DNA of 64,000 nt. Source: Amyelois transitella. Its lineage: Eukaryota; Arthropoda; Insecta; Lepidoptera; Pyralidae. The stretch lies in assembly GCF_032362555.1 (NCBI RefSeq), contig NC_083510.1, positions 4,243,501 through 4,307,500 of the forward strand. The letters are read 5' to 3'. Made by a program: the position numbers and the translations under genes. Shown one piece after another: positions 1 through 11,600 of the stretch (its first letter is position 1; every line of letters begins with the position of its first letter). The notes below the pieces were generated by a model. The model did not search any database. It saw only the letters and a program-made list of their open reading frames with translations, and was not told where the DNA came from.

Positions 1-2209
1 TTAAGCATGTGGGTTATATAATCATTTACTTACATATTTTGAGCCGGGTAAAAAAAAATGTTTATTGGCTGATTTACATTTTTACACAATTTAGAATGAA
101 TAGATGATGAACAAATGTTTAAAAATAGCGCGTATCTTTTTTATGGCGAATTTTTGCAATATTTCATTACCTTTGTTCAAGGTTCTATATGTTATTTATT
201 CAAATGTTATATTTTTAAGGATATAGGTAAAAAATTTCATTCACTTGATGACAAAACTCAGGTTATGAAAATAAACAGTTTTACGGTCCGTGGTTACACC
301 TATCTTTGGGAAATTTTGTTCCTTAGTCGTTATTGTTTTTAAAGTTTAGTCGCTTCTTAAAAATCTCAGAAAGAGTCAGAGTGCTATTCAACTCTGAGAC
401 TAACCACGCGCCTAGAATTGTTCTGATAGTTTTGAAATGTTCTTCATATAGGTTTTGGAGAGTGACAAGAAAAAATTTCATAAAGGACGTCTAGTATGCA
501 AAGCAGAATGTTTTTTATAAAGAAAAAAACCATTAAGGGGGTTGTCTCTAATAATGTATCAAATCAAACGATAAGATTGATAATATACAGGCAGTTTATT
601 TTTATAACAATCGTCTTCCTTGTTTTTTAAAGCAGCTATTTGTTTAATTTTCTGCGAAAGACAATAGCTTGTTATTCTAACAATAACTAGTTTTGCTGCG
701 TAGGTTAATTGCTCTCCCATATAATTAAAAGGTACATGTAATTAAGATGTATCATAATTGATATATCTATTTATTGATCTGTTTTTGCTTTGTTCTGTGG
801 TCTTGTATCATCTATCATTGTTACTTCTCACAATAGTAATTTGGACATCAAATTTGATGCCTAACCGATTTTTAACCACATAACCACACGTGCCCAAGGC
901 ACCACACGTGAATTGCGTAGTACGGTTTCTCATAACATAAAACATAACATCTAATCACGTCTATATCCCTCGTGGGGTAGACAGAGCCAACATTCATCAA
1001 GACTGAAAGGCCACATTGAGCTGTTTGGCTTAATGATAGAATTGAGATTCAAATAGTGACAAGTTGCCAGCTCATCGCCTAAAATAGGAATCTTAAGTAT
1101 ATAAACTTATCCCTTAGTCGGCTTTTACGATATCCATGAGAAAAAGATGGAGTGGTCCAGACAGACATGTCCCAGACTATAAGCAGTTTCAAAGATCTGG
1201 TTAAGTCTCACTATCTTTCTACACTTTCATAATTTTTATTTTATAATTATATACTGGTGATTAAAGAAGTGTTGATAATTACAAATTTCATTTTAAATAC
1301 AGCAATTATTCTTAAGGAAATTTATTTCAAAATCAGAAGCTCTGTAGCCAGCACCGACGACGGAAATATGTAATTTCAGACTATTAATCACATTTAACAT
1401 TTAAATGTAAGACGATATTTTACAAGGCGGTAAGTATCAGACAAGAGCACTTATGATAAAAATAGTATCATCAGGTTTTAAAAAAAATATTGTACGCGCA
1501 CATTAAATTTAATGGACACATTAATTGTAATGGAAAAATATTTATTCGTAAAACTTAAGATGTACCCTGCATTAGAAGTAAAAGTACTTATTCGTAGATG
1601 TAGATATTTTCGTGGAATTTCTTTTATCAACATTTCACTTTAGGCATGGGATTTTTCCATAATTGGTATCATTAATCGGACCTACGCTACGGCAGAAAGT
1701 CATATGAACAGTATGTGTCTATATATTTTATATATTTATCAAGAACAAATAAGAATTAAATAATTAAATCGCAGTGGAGTTTAAAATGACAACCTGTCCC
1801 TACTATTGGAATTTGGTGTCAAGAATCATAGCGGACGGAAACTGTAATTACGGATCAATCATTCGGATACCATTAAAATTTTATTATTATTGTGTGATGC
1901 TGATAAATCCCATTTGACAGGTGAGATAATGGAACCAGATTTATGATAATTAACCTATTGAATAAGCTAATATTTAATAATTTATTAGGCTTAATTATCT
2001 ATTAATTGAGCTCATAATTTTATTGAATTTCAAAAGACTACATTAGTACATGTAACATCAGTATTTTAGTATTAACATTCTGGTAACGATACAAATATAA
2101 CATGAATAATTTATCCTTCATGCAGAATAGCATTCAAAATATAAACAAAGTTTGTTAAATATTGCAATTTTACGAGCTGTAAGCTAAGTACGAGTATTGA
2201 GCGATGCAA
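1..2209. other. Intergenic, no gene seen
   Basis: AT-rich non-coding sequence. The 75-codon frame at 115-342 has AT-driven composition, no recognisable domain and no splice context, so I do not call it. The only structured item is a SINE-like repeat copy at about 945-1159, listed separately. A TTTATT at 1981-1986 could serve as the polyadenylation signal (AATAAA on the minus strand) of the minus-strand candidate that stops at 2210. Confidence 0.6.
945..1159 (-). repeat. SINE-like repeat family A (3' part)
   Basis: This is one of many copies of an interspersed repeat in this window. I orient the family so that it begins with the GTGCCGTGTGGTTCCCGGC hairpin head and ends in an ATGT-rich tail, which puts this copy on the minus strand. 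Diagnostic blocks on the plus strand are ATCACGTCTATATCCCT, GGGGTAGACAGAGCCAAC, GGCTTAATGATAGAATTGAG, CCTTAGTCGGCTTTTACGA and GATGGAGTGGTCC. The hairpin head is missing. Confidence 0.8.
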
Positions 2210-2404
2210 CTATTCGATAATCCTCGCTGGATTATCTCCTGTCTTAAAAGATAAGTAAAACGTGACCCCGTACATCAAGATGACTATTCCACTCGTGATT
2301 ACTGTCACACCAGTGAAATGGGAACAGAGAAAGGGCGTATATCGGATAGACAGGTTGCCCTTCCTGCTCGCAACCTGCCGATTACGTTTGATTACGTACC
2401 TCAT
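2210..2404 (-). CDS. Candidate small membrane protein (64 aa)
   Basis: An uninterrupted ATG-to-TAG frame on the minus strand. The protein starts with a basic stretch (RYVIKRNRQVASRKG), continues with SIRYTPFLCSHF, and then has one strong hydrophobic segment, about residues 31-52 (GVTVITSGIVILMYGVTFYL), followed by a short polar tail ending RIIE. This fits a single-pass membrane microprotein, or the last exon of a larger membrane protein. About half of the third codon positions are G or C although the surroundings are very AT-rich, which favours real coding. A possible polyadenylation signal lies about 220 nt past the stop. I do not recognise the family. The ATG is followed by GGTACGT, which also resembles a splice junction, so the true 5' end is uncertain. 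Confidence 0.42.
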   Translation of the reverse strand: MRYVIKRNRQVASRKGNLSIRYTPFLCSHFTGVTVITSGIVILMYGVTFYLSFKTGDNPARIIE

Positions 2405-3548
2405 GTTTGAAGTGCGTATGTTTGTATTGTGAAATATTGTGCGTTATCAATATAACTGCAGTTACAAATGTATATTTTTTTATTGTTAAATTTTCAACTT
2501 TATTGTTCTCTTTGTTTTAACTGGAGTTATAACTGGAGTTGGATATTCTTGTCTTTCTGTTCTTATTTGCATAATATTTTTATAGACTACTTGGTAGCAC
2601 AGGAACTGGTGATGTTTAAATTTGCGATAAAATCAAGGTATTTTTTTAAGATCAAGTCTACCTTTTTGATAAATGTCATGAAAGAAGACTTCAGATCAGT
2701 GAATTTTTATATCAACAACAAAGACTGTGCACGTGGCTGCTTTCTTAGATATTTATTACGACCTGTAGTTCAGAAGGTACAAAATATGAATTTTAAATCT
2801 ACCATTACTTTAATCACAGTTCAATATAGTTACTTATAAAAGCTCTTGTCGGAATCTTTCAACACCTTTGAAGGCAAAAGAGTCAAATACAATTTACGAC
2901 TTGCATTGACTGGTTTATTACACTAATTTGTCAAATATGGGGATAAATGCTAGGTAATTAAGATTTTCAAAGCTGCTACATGCCAGTTGACTTATTACTG
3001 GCACCTTTTTAAAGCATAAAGATTTGCTCAAATTAACATTTTTGAGTAAAGACTGATGTGAATCGGTACACTTATTATATCTAAATTTAGAATAAATTTA
3101 CGTTTAAATTTCTTAAATAATAATATTAGATATAAATTTGAACCTACTCAAATTTAATTTTGGATACAATTTATGATGATGTTTGGGTAAAATAAACATG
3201 GGCTTTGCAACTATATTTTTTTTAATCTAATTATATTTATGGAAAATAATTCTCGTAACTAGAAAATATATAAAAGGACCAACAAGTCAGAAACTTCATA
3301 TTCGTGAAAGGTTTATAATTTTAACTACCTCTGAGGGCGATGGATATTCTTTGAACCGGGTCAAAGATTATTCAATTGGTCTATGCCACTAGTAGGATAC
3401 CTGTGAGCCGTTTAGGATAAATGGTATCTTATGTTTATCAGTTATCATTTTAAGTTTTACAATAATTTGTGTTATTTTTATAATAAAGAATTGCAATGAG
3501 GTATAAATTTGATTTATTTTTAGTCAACAAATTGTTAACATAGCATAT

Positions 3549-3783
3549 AATCCCTTGCGTCGAGACAGAGCCAACATTCTTCAAAAGACTGAACACATCT
3601 GACATTCAGCTATTGGGCTTAATGATAGAATTGGATTCAAAAAGTAAAAGGTTGCTATCCCATCGCCTAAAAGAAGGATTCCAAGTACGTAAGCCTATCT
3701 CTTAGTCGTCTATTACGACATTCATAAAAAAGAGACACAGTGTTCCTATTCTTTTTCTATTGACGCCGGGAACCACACGGCAC
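3549..3783 (-). repeat. SINE-like repeat family A, near full length
   Basis: Minus-strand copy that includes the head: the plus strand ends in GCCGGGAACCACACGGCAC, whose ends can pair (GCCG with CGGC). Internal blocks GAGACAGAGCCAACATTC, GGGCTTAATGATAGAATTG, CCATCGCCTAAAAGAAGGA and CTTAGTCGTCTATTACGAC match the other copies. The tail microsatellite is lost. Confidence 0.82.
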
Positions 3784-4163
3784 TTCGCTATTGTATATAA
3801 TAACTTAATATGATAAATAAATAAATTGTTATTATTAGCATTAAAATGCAACTGCACTTTGCCTTCTCACATTGAGCAACGATCAAATGGGTAGTAATTG
3901 TATCTCTCCATTTACATTACTAGTTCTGACTAATGTAGTTTCTTTGTGAGTTGACACATTGTCAAGGCATCGAACCAAGGCGACATGACGATAACAATGG
4001 CTTTATCACGCTTGTGTATTCTAGGCTTGTAATAAGAGAAGTTAGGTCACAAGATTAACCGGACAAGTCATACAGATTGAGCTAGTCTTTAGTTAATACT
4101 AGCGCGTAACAATCATAAGCGAATCATTAAAAAATTTGAATATTTTTCATTGATGCAATTGTG

Positions 4164-4395
4164 TAAGGTGAAGGACATCATCGTGAGGATACCTGCACAT
4201 TTAGGCAGTGACCTGAATGTGTAGGTATCCTAACATTCAGTCGAATGTGTTACCATGATCCAATAATGGGCTAGGTTTTCCTGCAGAGGTTGCAAAGGTC
4301 TGATAGGAGTCGCTTCGTTTAAAAAAACCTGATTTACCCAATCTAGAACCTTGAACACCGGGCTACTCTATATAGAGGTGAGGAGTAACCGTTAC
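4164..4395 (+). repeat. Interspersed repeat family B
   Basis: Shares blocks with copies at about 21165-21292, 31600-31725, 39120-39300 and others, which lie in the opposite orientation. Typical pieces here are CATCGTGAGGATACCTGCAC, TTCAGTCGAATGTGTTACC, CCTGCAGAGGTTGCAAAGGT and GAGTCGCTTCGT, ending with TATAGAGGTGAGGAGTAACC. Non-coding; probably a LINE or SINE fragment. Confidence 0.65.
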
Positions 4396-4802
4396 TTATT
4401 GTAGCCAGAAGGAAGAAGAAGATAAGAAGATTTTTTTATTGCTGGACTGAGATTTATCAAAGAACTTTCTTACAAACAGAATTATTTTTCATAAAAAAAG
4501 TGCATTGCTGTACGTACATAGATCATGACCCGGCCTACTTCCAGCATTCAATAAAGCGTTACCAATGAATAAAACGGTCATTAAACAAATTCTCTGTTTG
4601 CACACCGCGTACTCTACGCAATGTTTTAGATTTCTCAATAAAAAGGGCGTTTATAAATGATTCAAGTGAAATATGCATTTAATTTGCTATGATAATTGCC
4701 CAAAAATAATATTTATACACCGGATACTTAATACATTGCATTAATATTGATGTCTATTACTCTTTTAAATTAACAGTGGTGTTTTCTACACGTCAAAGTA
4801 AA

Positions 4803-4848
4803 CGAAATATACCTTTTCAAAACTAAACTTTTGAAAAGGTATATTTCG
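4803..4848. repeat. Perfect 20-bp inverted repeat (hairpin)
   Basis: Left arm CGAAATATACCTTTTCAAAA (4803-4822), six-base loop CTAAAC, right arm TTTTGAAAAGGTATATTTCG (4829-4848). The arms are perfectly complementary and pairing stops abruptly at both outer ends. Confidence 0.9.
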
Positions 4849-5142
4849 CCCTGCATAATATATATCAAGAAGTCGTTAAATTTATCTGCCATACGAATTC
4901 CACATTTAAAAAAAATCTACTTTAATCCTAATGACTATTTTGTATCCGTAAGAAAAAAATACACGATTTCCAAAACTAGCAACCTCTGCGCCAACACTTA
5001 TTAAGTTTGTAGTTTATTTCGCGCATAACATTTTATGTTTCTGCTGTTAAATCTCAAGTATTCAGTATCAAAGTCTCAAGAGAATCCAATTTGAGCCATG
5101 TCAAATGTCGACGGTCCGACGAAATGTAATAAATTAAATTAC

Positions 5143-5237
5143 CTGCGCGTTTATCGGTCTGTTTCCTAACTGGGTGTCATACTCGTACCCTTTCCGAGGG
5201 AATTTGTCATTAGACGTGTTGCATTCTTGTAATGCGG
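5143..5237 (-). CDS. Candidate internal exon of an unknown gene
   Basis: On the minus strand one frame is open across the segment and reads ...CNTSNDKFPRKGYEYDTQLG followed by NRPINAQ, then meets a donor (CAG before GTAATT) at 5143/5142. The other two frames contain stops. About 60% of third codon positions are G or C in AT-rich surroundings, and the residue mix (Lys, Tyr, Asp, Gly, Asn) looks like protein rather than noise. The 5' boundary is uncertain: an in-frame TGA lies just upstream, so an acceptor must fall between it and the AATGC, and I placed it at 5237. A TACTAAT branch-like motif lies upstream at about 5264-5270. I do not recognise the protein. It may belong with the minus-strand candidate at 2210-2404. 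Confidence 0.38.
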
Positions 5238-5748
5238 CTTCTCAAAGAACTTAAAGCTATATTAGTATGGTGTTTCTGGGTTTACCTTTTGAAGATAAAG
5301 TTGCGAAATGATTTGTGATCGCTTTTTTATAATCTTCGTCCACGATGGCTTGGTAGCGAGGGACATGTTGCCAGCTATTTCTCTTCTCGCGCATGTTATA
5401 GAATTTAATCAAGGTATAGGTCCAAACATTTTAGCATATTTTTTTAAGAAAAAGGCTAGCAACCTGTCACTATATTTCATCGAAACGTTGCCTTCTATTT
5501 TTGGGACTATTCCATTCCACAATCGGATGATACATACACTTACGGGCTGTAAGTGCCCCAATTGAACAGGAATCTCAACTTCACGGGGCAAGTATTTGAA
5601 AACATGATTTTTTAAACTATTTTATACTGACAGGGAGAAAAAAAATACTTTATAAACAGGTCATCTATATAAATGCATTTGATGCGAAAATCTTTGAGCT
5701 AGGTATATATGCACCTACAAACGCTTTGTCAATGACGGTAGAACAAGA

Positions 5749-5832
5749 ACGTGGCCTTAAAGGCTTTTCGCGGTAGAGGGCTCTGTCTAGCCCGTAAGGG
5801 ATAGGTACCTGATTATGTATATGTAGGTATGT
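5749..5832 (+). repeat. SINE-like repeat family A (3' end)
   Basis: Tail fragment: ACGTGGCCTTAAAGGC, GGGCTCTGTCTAGCCCGTAA, GGGATAG, then a degenerate GTATATGTAGGTATG tail. Confidence 0.65.
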
Positions 5833-6617
5833 TGAGGATATGTTATATTTTTGTGTGATAAAAATGCGATATTAAGAAAAAAATTGTTTTTATAAATGCT
5901 AACAATGTATGCATTTCAAGAAATTTTGTTTTAAAATTATACACCTTCAATTAATGATGAATTCTTTACCAAGACCAAGATTACATAATATGGCCATGTA
6001 AGAAGGTATGTATGCAATGAAATAATTACGAAGTTTCAATTGCGAACTTAGTTTTGAATAAAAAATATTATGTACAAAAGTAATTAAACATTGATACCAT
6101 AATGAGGGTCAGAGAGACGAAGGTTAACCCTAGTTAACATGTGATCAAAATTATGCTTACGTAAAATTTTGAAACCGTTTGACTGGTTTGAAGTTTCATT
6201 AAATGAAACACTTAAAAAATGCCAAATCGTTATACGCATAAAATTCAACGTTTATCACGTATTTATGCTTACAAGTCATATTTGGTTAAATGCGCTCCTT
6301 CAAGATTCTTAACCTTTAAACCACTGAAATAATGAGGCACTTTACACTTATCTCCGTGTGCGAATAATAAGGTTTTTATCATTCGATACATACTTAGATG
6401 ATTGTCCATATTTATTTAATTCACCGATTGCTCCTTTGCCATATAATTATGTTAAATTATTATATTGTTAGAACAAATAATATGACTTACAATAATTATT
6501 ATAGTGATATCGAAAGATTATTATGGAAAATTGTCCAATTGAAAATCTATTATCGTTATTTATGCATATGCTCTGATAATGCCATTGGTGGCAATATATT
6601 GGTCTGCCAGTAGATAC

Positions 6618-6745
6618 GCTGAAAAGATGAATATTGCCCGATTTGGTGAAGTGTATGAAAAGTATGCAGGGATTGTGACAAGTGAAAAGACGTAGGTTGT
6701 TTCTGGTTACATCTCTGGGAAATAGACGTGATTTTATGTAGTTTG
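6618..6745 (+). mobile_element. Decayed RTE-type LINE 3' end
   Basis: Matches the 3' ends at 51332-51445 and 57085-57150 in degraded form: AGTATGCAGGGATTGTGACA, GTGAAAAGACG and GAAATAGACGTGATTTTATG. The C-terminal reading frame is broken. Confidence 0.5.
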
Positions 6746-8205
6746 TATGATTGAGTTGATATAATTTGTAAGTAAAACCAACATAGTTTACGGAAAGAGA
6801 GTGACTGTTTGGAAGCTACAAGAATTATTGAATCATTGAAGTTCAAACGAAGCTCAAACTTTGAATCTCAATTTTTGATAAAATACTCTTAAAAATATTG
6901 TTAACTTTTACTTTGTAATGTAAAATTGTCAAAAGAAAAAATTTATATCGAGAATAATTAGCACGCGTCTGTCTAGGTCAGTAGGAAATATAATGATTAA
7001 TTACTTAAATTTATGGTTAATTTTATAAAATGTAAAACAAATATATGAAAGCACTATCGTAATTACAAGTGACAAGAAAGCAGTTAAAATTAAGTATATG
7101 TCACTTACAACTTAACTCTATAATTAGTCACTGTGTTGTAGTTGACATTTTTAATATAATTAATGTACATTTAAGGATGATTATATTATCTTGCATTTAT
7201 TGTCATTATTTAAGGAAACAACAATAATGAAAAGACGATATTATGTTAGGTACTATATAACTTCAACCATAACTAATACAATACTATATGCTTAAAATAT
7301 TCTAAAGATTTGTAGTACAAGGACTGTTTTAAAGGTAGCATATATATTCTATTTACGTCTTTAAAGATTCTAGTCTTATGAGAAATAGGTAATTTGCGTA
7401 AAAAATGTTGTAGATAAGGAGTAAAGTCCATCAACTCACATCTATGTCATCTTCAAAGTGTCTTTATTGCTCAATATTATAGAACAAGTCACTTATCGCA
7501 TGCAAGTTGCGTTTGTTATAAAATGTCAAGCTCTATTTATTTTGCACTATTGTGATGCATAAATGAGATAGCTAACTTGTTCACCTTTCTTTCATTCATT
7601 TTGAAATGAATGTTTATGTTTCATTATACTTTGAACAAATATCCTTCCTTGGACAAAGACAAATTCTACTTAAAATTTTAGAGATGACATGTAATAATAA
7701 TACTTACATGCTAAAGCGAGAGCCAAGAAACCTGGCTTAATATGATTTTCGTATAATGTATATATTGTCATCCTTCAATTTTATTTAGTGATTCCGCAAT
7801 TATTAAACATAAAATGCAAATTAATTTTTATTAAAAATCTATATTCCATCAAATTTTGTGAATTACTAGAGTAAAAGGTAAATTAATGCAGTTTTTACGT
7901 TTACTAAAAAGATTCTTATGATCAAACAAGAGTCTTTGATCATTTTCATTCTTAAACCGCGTTTCACTTTGACTCCGCTGCAAATTACTTAAATAAACGG
8001 AAATATGTTTTATACGGATATAGACACTTGTAATGAAAAAAAGTTGAAATAGCAATTACCAAGCAACCACCGAAATTTTGTATTTTAGAAACCAGTTAAG
8101 TACTCGTATATTGCTTCTATGGTCCTTGTTCTATGTATGTTGTACTGGTTAGCTCTCTTTGTGGTCATTATGAAAGCCAATCAAGGGAAAAGCATATATA
8201 TAATT

Positions 8206-8282
8206 GAGATGTTTTGGCGATAGGCCAGCAACCTGCCACTATCTGGATCTTAATTCTATCACTAAGCTATCCAGCGAACTAT
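8206..8282 (+). repeat. SINE-like repeat family A (middle part)
   Basis: Contains TTTTGGCGATAGGCCAGCAA, CCTGCCACTATCTGGATC and TTAATTCTATCACTAAGC, the plus-orientation middle of family A. It lies about 60 bp from an opposite-orientation copy at 8345-8474. Confidence 0.65.
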
Positions 8283-8344
8283 CACTTTCGAGTCTTTTCA
8301 AAATTGTTAGCCTTGTAAAGAATGAAAACGTTTTATATGTAGGT

Positions 8345-8474
8345 CAACATACATACATAATCAGTCTTTTTCACTTGCGGAGCAAACAGAACCAACGGAC
8401 TTGAAAATACTGAGGAGCCACGGTCAGCCCTATGGTTTAATGATGAAATTGAGGTTCAAGTCGTGACATGTTGC
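8345..8474 (-). repeat. SINE-like repeat family A with ATGT-type tail
   Basis: Minus-strand copy whose tail (plus strand CATACATACATAATCAGTC) is partly kept. Blocks GAGCAAACAGAACCAACGGA, TTTAATGATGAAATTGAGG and GTGACATGTTGCTAT follow. It lies about 100 bp upstream of the first coding exon of the gene at 8628. Confidence 0.72.
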
Positions 8475-8627
8475 TATAGCAGATATATATAGAAAGATAG
8501 CCTATAGAAAGAATACTTAGCTTATTAGCCTATTATATTATGTAACCAACATTATTTTAATGGAAATTCATTGTTTCAGGGATACATATCGGATGATAAG
8601 CTAGACACCGCGATAGTACAAGTCAAT

Positions 8628-11600
8628 ATGAAATTTCCGGCTGGGCTACAGGTGAGGATTTAAATTTATAGAATATATCATGTAGCATTTACCGTCAAAA
8701 CATTAATGAACCATGTCTTTAGTAAATATAAGAAGATTGAGTTATAATATTGTAAACTAAAATAAAGTTTAGTAGGTATTTTATGTGTGCGTTTTACGTG
8801 ATAGAAAAAATATCTGAAAAAGTGAGCCTACATAGATTTGAATCCATCGACCACCAAAAAAGTTAAGTATATTCTTGTTGGAGCATCATTTGGCCGAATT
8901 AAAATAACTATTCTTATAGTTAGATTTTATGTGGTACGCAATTTTTGACTTTAACTAACAAGGGTTGATGAAACTAATTGCTGGAAAACCAGACAAGACA
9001 ATAAATCCTCAATGACTTAGTCCCAAAATATATTACTTTACCACACAATGTGTTACAGAACATTAATTTGCTTGTAACTGAAGCAACCAACGTCGCTTAG
9101 ACAAGTTAATAAAATCGTCCAGATACACTGATAAGAGAAGCAAAGTGTATTAAATGTACTGCTTTGGAAAGATGTTACAAAAGTAGATGTGCTAACTTAA
9201 CATAAACAATGGAGATCGGTAACTGTGTAATTCGCGAGCCATTTAATAGATAAAATTTCATGCTAAATCTTCAATGAGTTTGTAACAAAGAGAGTTTCGT
9301 GGGAAATAAAAATAAACGAGCCAAGGTCATGAGACACAAGATGATTTCGATTGAATTGAAATTAAGTCGAAATGGAAAACGGATGTTTTGGTGGGAATCG
9401 AGTGTTACAACGATGTCAATGCATTATCTTGAATTAGCATCTTCTTTATTACTCAATCTTTAAACACTTATTCAATGATTGTCTGGGAAAACCTTTTGTA
9501 TGACTTGTGGGATATTGAACATTTTCGTCAATACATACGGCTTATGTTCAGATGCTGCGAGTATTTGTATAATTTAAGTTTGTACATTTTTTTTGGAATA
9601 TGCCAATATCTTTTAATATAATATTTTATCTTTGGCCCTTTAGGTTTTTTTGGCTTGTAGCTTTGTGGTGGTCCATATAGTAAAAAAAAAACGCATTGGT
9701 TAATGTAATTTCTCAAGCGAAAACTCTTTTTCAGTTGCTGACATGCCTGATGGTGTACGCGTCCAGCGCACACGCAATCATGGTGAAGTTCGGCACTAGT
9801 GGGGGTCCCATAGTACCACCGGCGCCAACGCCGACGGTGCCACCGCAGCAGCCGTTCCGCGTTCCAGCGCCGGTCTGGGAAGAACGATCTAATGACTCTC
9901 CCGACCCTAATGCGCAATGGTAAGTATTACTGAAATTCTAAACATTGTGTGAGTCTCAAACCACGGCGTTTCAGCATCAGATTATGATGTAGATGATGTG
10001 TGGTGAATAAGGAACAGGGTAATGTATCTAGCAAATTATGTCATGGCATCTAAATAGCTAGTTACTTGAATACTTTGTCAAATCTTTTCTTTTGTCGGCT
10101 TTAATAATAACAAGCCTCGAGCTTTGTAGCCAATAACTAAGAATGCAATTGAGAACATGTTACGATAAGCGAGAGATTAATTAGCTTTACTTGTTGATAA
10201 TACTATGCTTATCTCAAGAAGTAGACAAATTGAACACGTGTGGAGCACGGCTTCCCATTCCTAAGCTTCCCCTTCCCAGCCACTAAGACAATTTTTTTAT
10301 TTATTTTATACATGTTTAAAAGTTCTTTAATATACCTAAGTTAGTAAGTTCACATAAAAATGAAACTTTTGATAAACTTATGTTTGTACTTATATTTAAA
10401 TTATTTAAAAAACATTGCCAAAATGAATTGATTAAATTTTAAATCATCATATCTAACAAAACATTTCTTCCCAACAGGCGGCCCCAACTCTTCATACCGC
10501 AGCCGAGATATACCCACGTGGTCTTCAATCCTCAAGAGGTCTCGTCACCAGTTCCACAAAGCAACGTGCAACGTTTCGTCAACTCATACTTGCCCAGGCC
10601 ATCCGTCCCACAGCCAATACAAGCCCAACCAGTGAGGGAATACTTCACTCCAACACAAGTCCTTAGCTCCCAATCCCTCCCTGGATTCGGCTTAAGATAC
10701 TTCCTCCCTTTCTACGCGAAAGACGCGCCGCAAGTGCAACAGAGACAGGAAGATGCTCAGTACAACCATATTGAATCTAAGACTGTTGATGGAACAAACA
10801 GGGACGTGCAAAGCGACTTGCAGTGGAAGTATGAGAAGGACGCGTCAAACAGAGTCGCTAGGAGTACGGCAGAAGTAAGTGTACAATTATTTAAACCTAG
10901 GTAGACCCCGACTATCGTGGAACTGTTACATGGAACAGGTGGGAACAAAATCCGAGTTCTGCTACACAGCGGTTTAATCTTGAGAATGGAAATATGCAAA
11001 GATAAGAGAGAACCTTAATTCATAATCAGTCATCATCAACGAATTATTTTTTACAATGTACTATAATTTTACACTGAAAGTTATATCCCAAGTACTTGGA
11101 AGTAATAATGTTGTTAATTGTCCGTAATCGCAATACGATATGCGATTCAGTTAAATACCTGCAAATATTTGACGTAGAGAAAATTGCGGTCGATTACAAA
11201 AGGTCAGCAAACGTACTAATTAATGTCCGATTTTAAATGCTCACAAATTACGCGACTTCGGAAACAATTGGACATTATTAAAAACGTTAGTATAGTTTGA
11301 ACGTGCGAATGATAACTATAAGTATGCATAGAAGTTGGAATAATAAATATTTCAATTATTATACATACTCGTACTAGATACAAAATTCTTACTTACCTAA
11401 GTATCTCCCGTATAGCAAAAAATAAAACCTTTAATGTTAAAAGTCATTCAATATTTTTCCTGGAATTAAAAAAGTTTAAATAAAAATTATAAATCATACT
11501 ATACTTGTGTTCAGTACATCGAATAAGTCTTGTTTTACAGTTATTTCAGCACAAGTCAATATTATGTAAATCTAGCTTAGCAAATATGGATTACAGAAAT

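Larger units (their letters stand above)
2405..5142. other. Intergenic or intronic, repeats only
   Basis: It holds a family A SINE copy (3549-3783), a family B repeat (4164-4395) and a perfect 20-bp hairpin (4803-4848), all listed separately. The 123-codon frame at 2468-2839 is low-complexity and unconvincing. If the minus-strand candidates at 5143-5237 and 2210-2404 belong to one gene, this interval would be intron, but I found no confident linking exon. Confidence 0.5.
5238..8579. other. Intergenic, repeat remnants
   Basis: No convincing gene. It holds family A SINE pieces (5749-5832, 8206-8282, 8345-8474) and a decayed RTE 3' end (about 6618-6745). The 85-codon frame at 5308-5565 overlaps a piece of family A sequence (GGCTAGCAACCTGTCACTAT) and is not called. 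Confidence 0.55.

Noticed and set aside
115-342. 75-codon frame rich in Phe and Tyr
   Set aside because: Composition follows local AT richness; no motif, splice site or repeat supports it.
3334-3400. Possible minus-strand microexon near TCTGAGGGCGATGGATATTC linking the two minus-strand candidates
   Set aside because: Has a donor-like end, but all frames meet stops shortly upstream and no convincing acceptor is present.
5308-5565. 85-codon plus-strand frame and the antisense frame at 5409-5591
   Set aside because: Part is SINE-like sequence (GGCTAGCAACCTGTCACTAT), the two frames overlap on opposite strands, and neither has splice or domain support.
9528-9917. 129-codon minus-strand frame rich in Arg and Trp
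   Set aside because: Antisense shadow of exon 2 of the secreted-protein gene; its Arg/Trp richness comes from the complement of Pro/Ala codons.
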